Shown here one piece after another: positions 63,549 to 64,000 of a stretch of 64,000 bases of DNA. The stretch is taken from the NCBI RefSeq assembly GCF_937903345.1, contig NZ_CALCZQ010000063.1, positions 1 to 64,000 on the forward strand, given 5' to 3'. Position 1 is the stretch's first letter. Every line of letters starts with the position of its first letter. The translations under genes were made by a program, and so were the position numbers. The notes beneath the pieces are model-generated. The model was not told the origin of the DNA and made no database searches. It saw nothing but the letters and a program-made list of their open reading frames with translations. This stretch comes from an uncultured Emticicia sp. (GTDB taxonomy: Bacteria > Bacteroidota > Bacteroidia > Cytophagales > Spirosomataceae).

Positions 63549-63593
63549 AAAAATACAACTATTTGATTATCAGGTAGTTGTATTTTTATTTTA
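63549..63593 (+). terminator. Rho-independent terminator of ssrA
   Basis: AAAAATACAACTA (63549-63561) pairs with TAGTTGTATTTTT (63575-63587), followed by ATTTTA. It starts just after the tmRNA 3' end. Confidence 0.85.
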
Positions 63594-63725
63594 AGCCAAT
63601 TTTGAGTCTTTGGATAGTTTGAAAAATTCAGGCCTTTTTTCTTCTGACCTATTGCTTGGATTGGGATAATATCTTCACTTTACTTAATGATCTGAAACCT
63701 TCATAATCAAATTGCGGCGATTGCC

Positions 63726-63767
63726 ATAAAGTAAGGAGGGCTCGAAATAAAGTAATGAGGGCTCGTA
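63726..63767. repeat. Two tandem 21-base repeats
   Basis: ATAAAGTAAGGAGGGCTCGAA (positions 63726-63746) is followed directly by a near copy (63747-63767) with two substitutions. It lies between ssrA and the WYL gene. The stretch 63594-63897 contains no gene that I can support. Confidence 0.6.
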
Positions 63768-63897
63768 ATCAAATAACAATGCACGAACCATCTTTTAGAT
63801 TGGGTTTAATTTTTACCGTTTAATAAATCTATCTTGTGTTTTTCAATATTCTTTGTTAAAATTGTATTTTAGCATTAAGTTTTTTTTCTACCACCAA

Positions 63898-64000
63898 ATG
63901 CCAACCAATAAACATGCTACTATACGTTACCACGCACTTGACCAATGCTTTGCCAATTTTGGTCGCAAGTATTTCATTGATGATTTGATAGAAGCTTGTA
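63898..64000 (+). CDS. WYL-domain transcriptional regulator (N-terminal part, runs off the window end)
   Basis: The first 34 codons read MPTNKHATIRYHALDQCFAN, then FGRKYFIDDLIEAC. This is the typical N-terminus of Bacteroidota WYL-domain regulators, which have an HTH followed by a WYL ligand-binding domain. The gene continues past the window, so the WYL domain itself is not seen. Such regulators often control defence or DNA-repair genes, so what lies beyond 64,000 is of interest. The call rests on the N-terminus only. Confidence 0.7.
   Translation, partial: MPTNKHATIRYHALDQCFANFGRKYFIDDLIEAC

Noticed and set aside
1..64000. CRISPR array, tRNA or rRNA genes
   Set aside because: No regularly spaced direct repeats with unique spacers, and no T-arm/acceptor combinations apart from tmRNA, were found on either strand.

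Overview
The window is AT-rich chromosomal DNA from a member of the Bacteroidota, most likely order Cytophagales (an aquatic, Emticicia/Arcicella/Spirosoma-like heterotroph). The evidence is the set of Bacteroidota-restricted families (BatA-domain membrane proteins, DUF5723, DUF6580, DUF6814, DUF6428, the PG_1098-like methyltransferase), promoters of the TTG-N19-21-TAnnTTTG type, an almost complete lack of Shine-Dalgarno sites, and a tmRNA whose tag reads GNTSYAMAA. The genus is inferred only loosely. No tRNA, rRNA, CRISPR array, prophage or intact insertion sequence was seen; the only structural RNA is ssrA.

Layout. Bases 1-5,633 hold the 3' part of a DUF58/BatA-type membrane-complex operon. 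Bases 5,634-9,207 hold a decayed TPR gene, acetyl-CoA synthetase (acs) and a membrane acyltransferase. Bases 10,073-15,714 hold an MHS-type symporter with its small DUF6814 partner, a zinc-ribbon/HTH protein of transposase origin, and a SulP transporter translationally coupled to a beta-carbonic anhydrase. Bases 15,961-22,057 hold an FAD oxidoreductase, a THUMP-like methyltransferase, a coiled-coil secreted protein and a GH63-like glucosidase. Bases 22,342-25,502 hold a two-component locus with one histidine kinase between two related OmpR-type regulators. Bases 25,614-33,101 hold a DUF5723 outer-membrane protein, a lone circularly permuted ATP-grasp protein, a DUF6580 membrane protein, an OmpA-family protein, a deformylase-like protein, MarR and a monoacylglycerol-lipase-like hydrolase. 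Bases 33,238-34,118 are a decayed AAA-ATPase/DUF4276 cassette, probably a dead defence-type module.

Bases 34,172-36,209 hold an ALDH7-type aldehyde dehydrogenase facing an Lrp/AsnC regulator. Bases 36,474-40,953 hold an antitoxin/PIN-toxin pair joined by ATGA overlaps to each other and to metH. Bases 41,047-47,588 hold the NAD(P)HX repair enzyme nnr, a TIGR04283 glycosyltransferase, a tandem-VOC protein, DUF952, rlmF and an ars gene set (arsR, DUF6428, arsC) without an efflux pump. Bases 47,677-54,106 hold rplS with a structured leader, dapF, a maltokinase, DinB, a threonine dehydratase and adenine deaminase. Bases 54,107-61,699 hold a 700-base gene-free stretch, a tyrosine recombinase with a Lys at the first catalytic Arg, an SSS symporter, DUF1801, a HI0933-type flavoprotein, a lipoprotein and tex. 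Bases 61,750-64,000 hold a di-haem cytochrome c peroxidase lipoprotein, ssrA and the start of a WYL-domain regulator.

Most of the window is ordinary housekeeping and nutrient-handling chromosome. I found no convincing new intact system. The points most worth a second look are the toxin-antitoxin pair fused translationally to metH, the dead AAA/DUF4276 cassette, the domesticated transposase head, the rplS leader, the altered recombinase active site, and heptad-period (GTCNNNN)n intergenic repeats.
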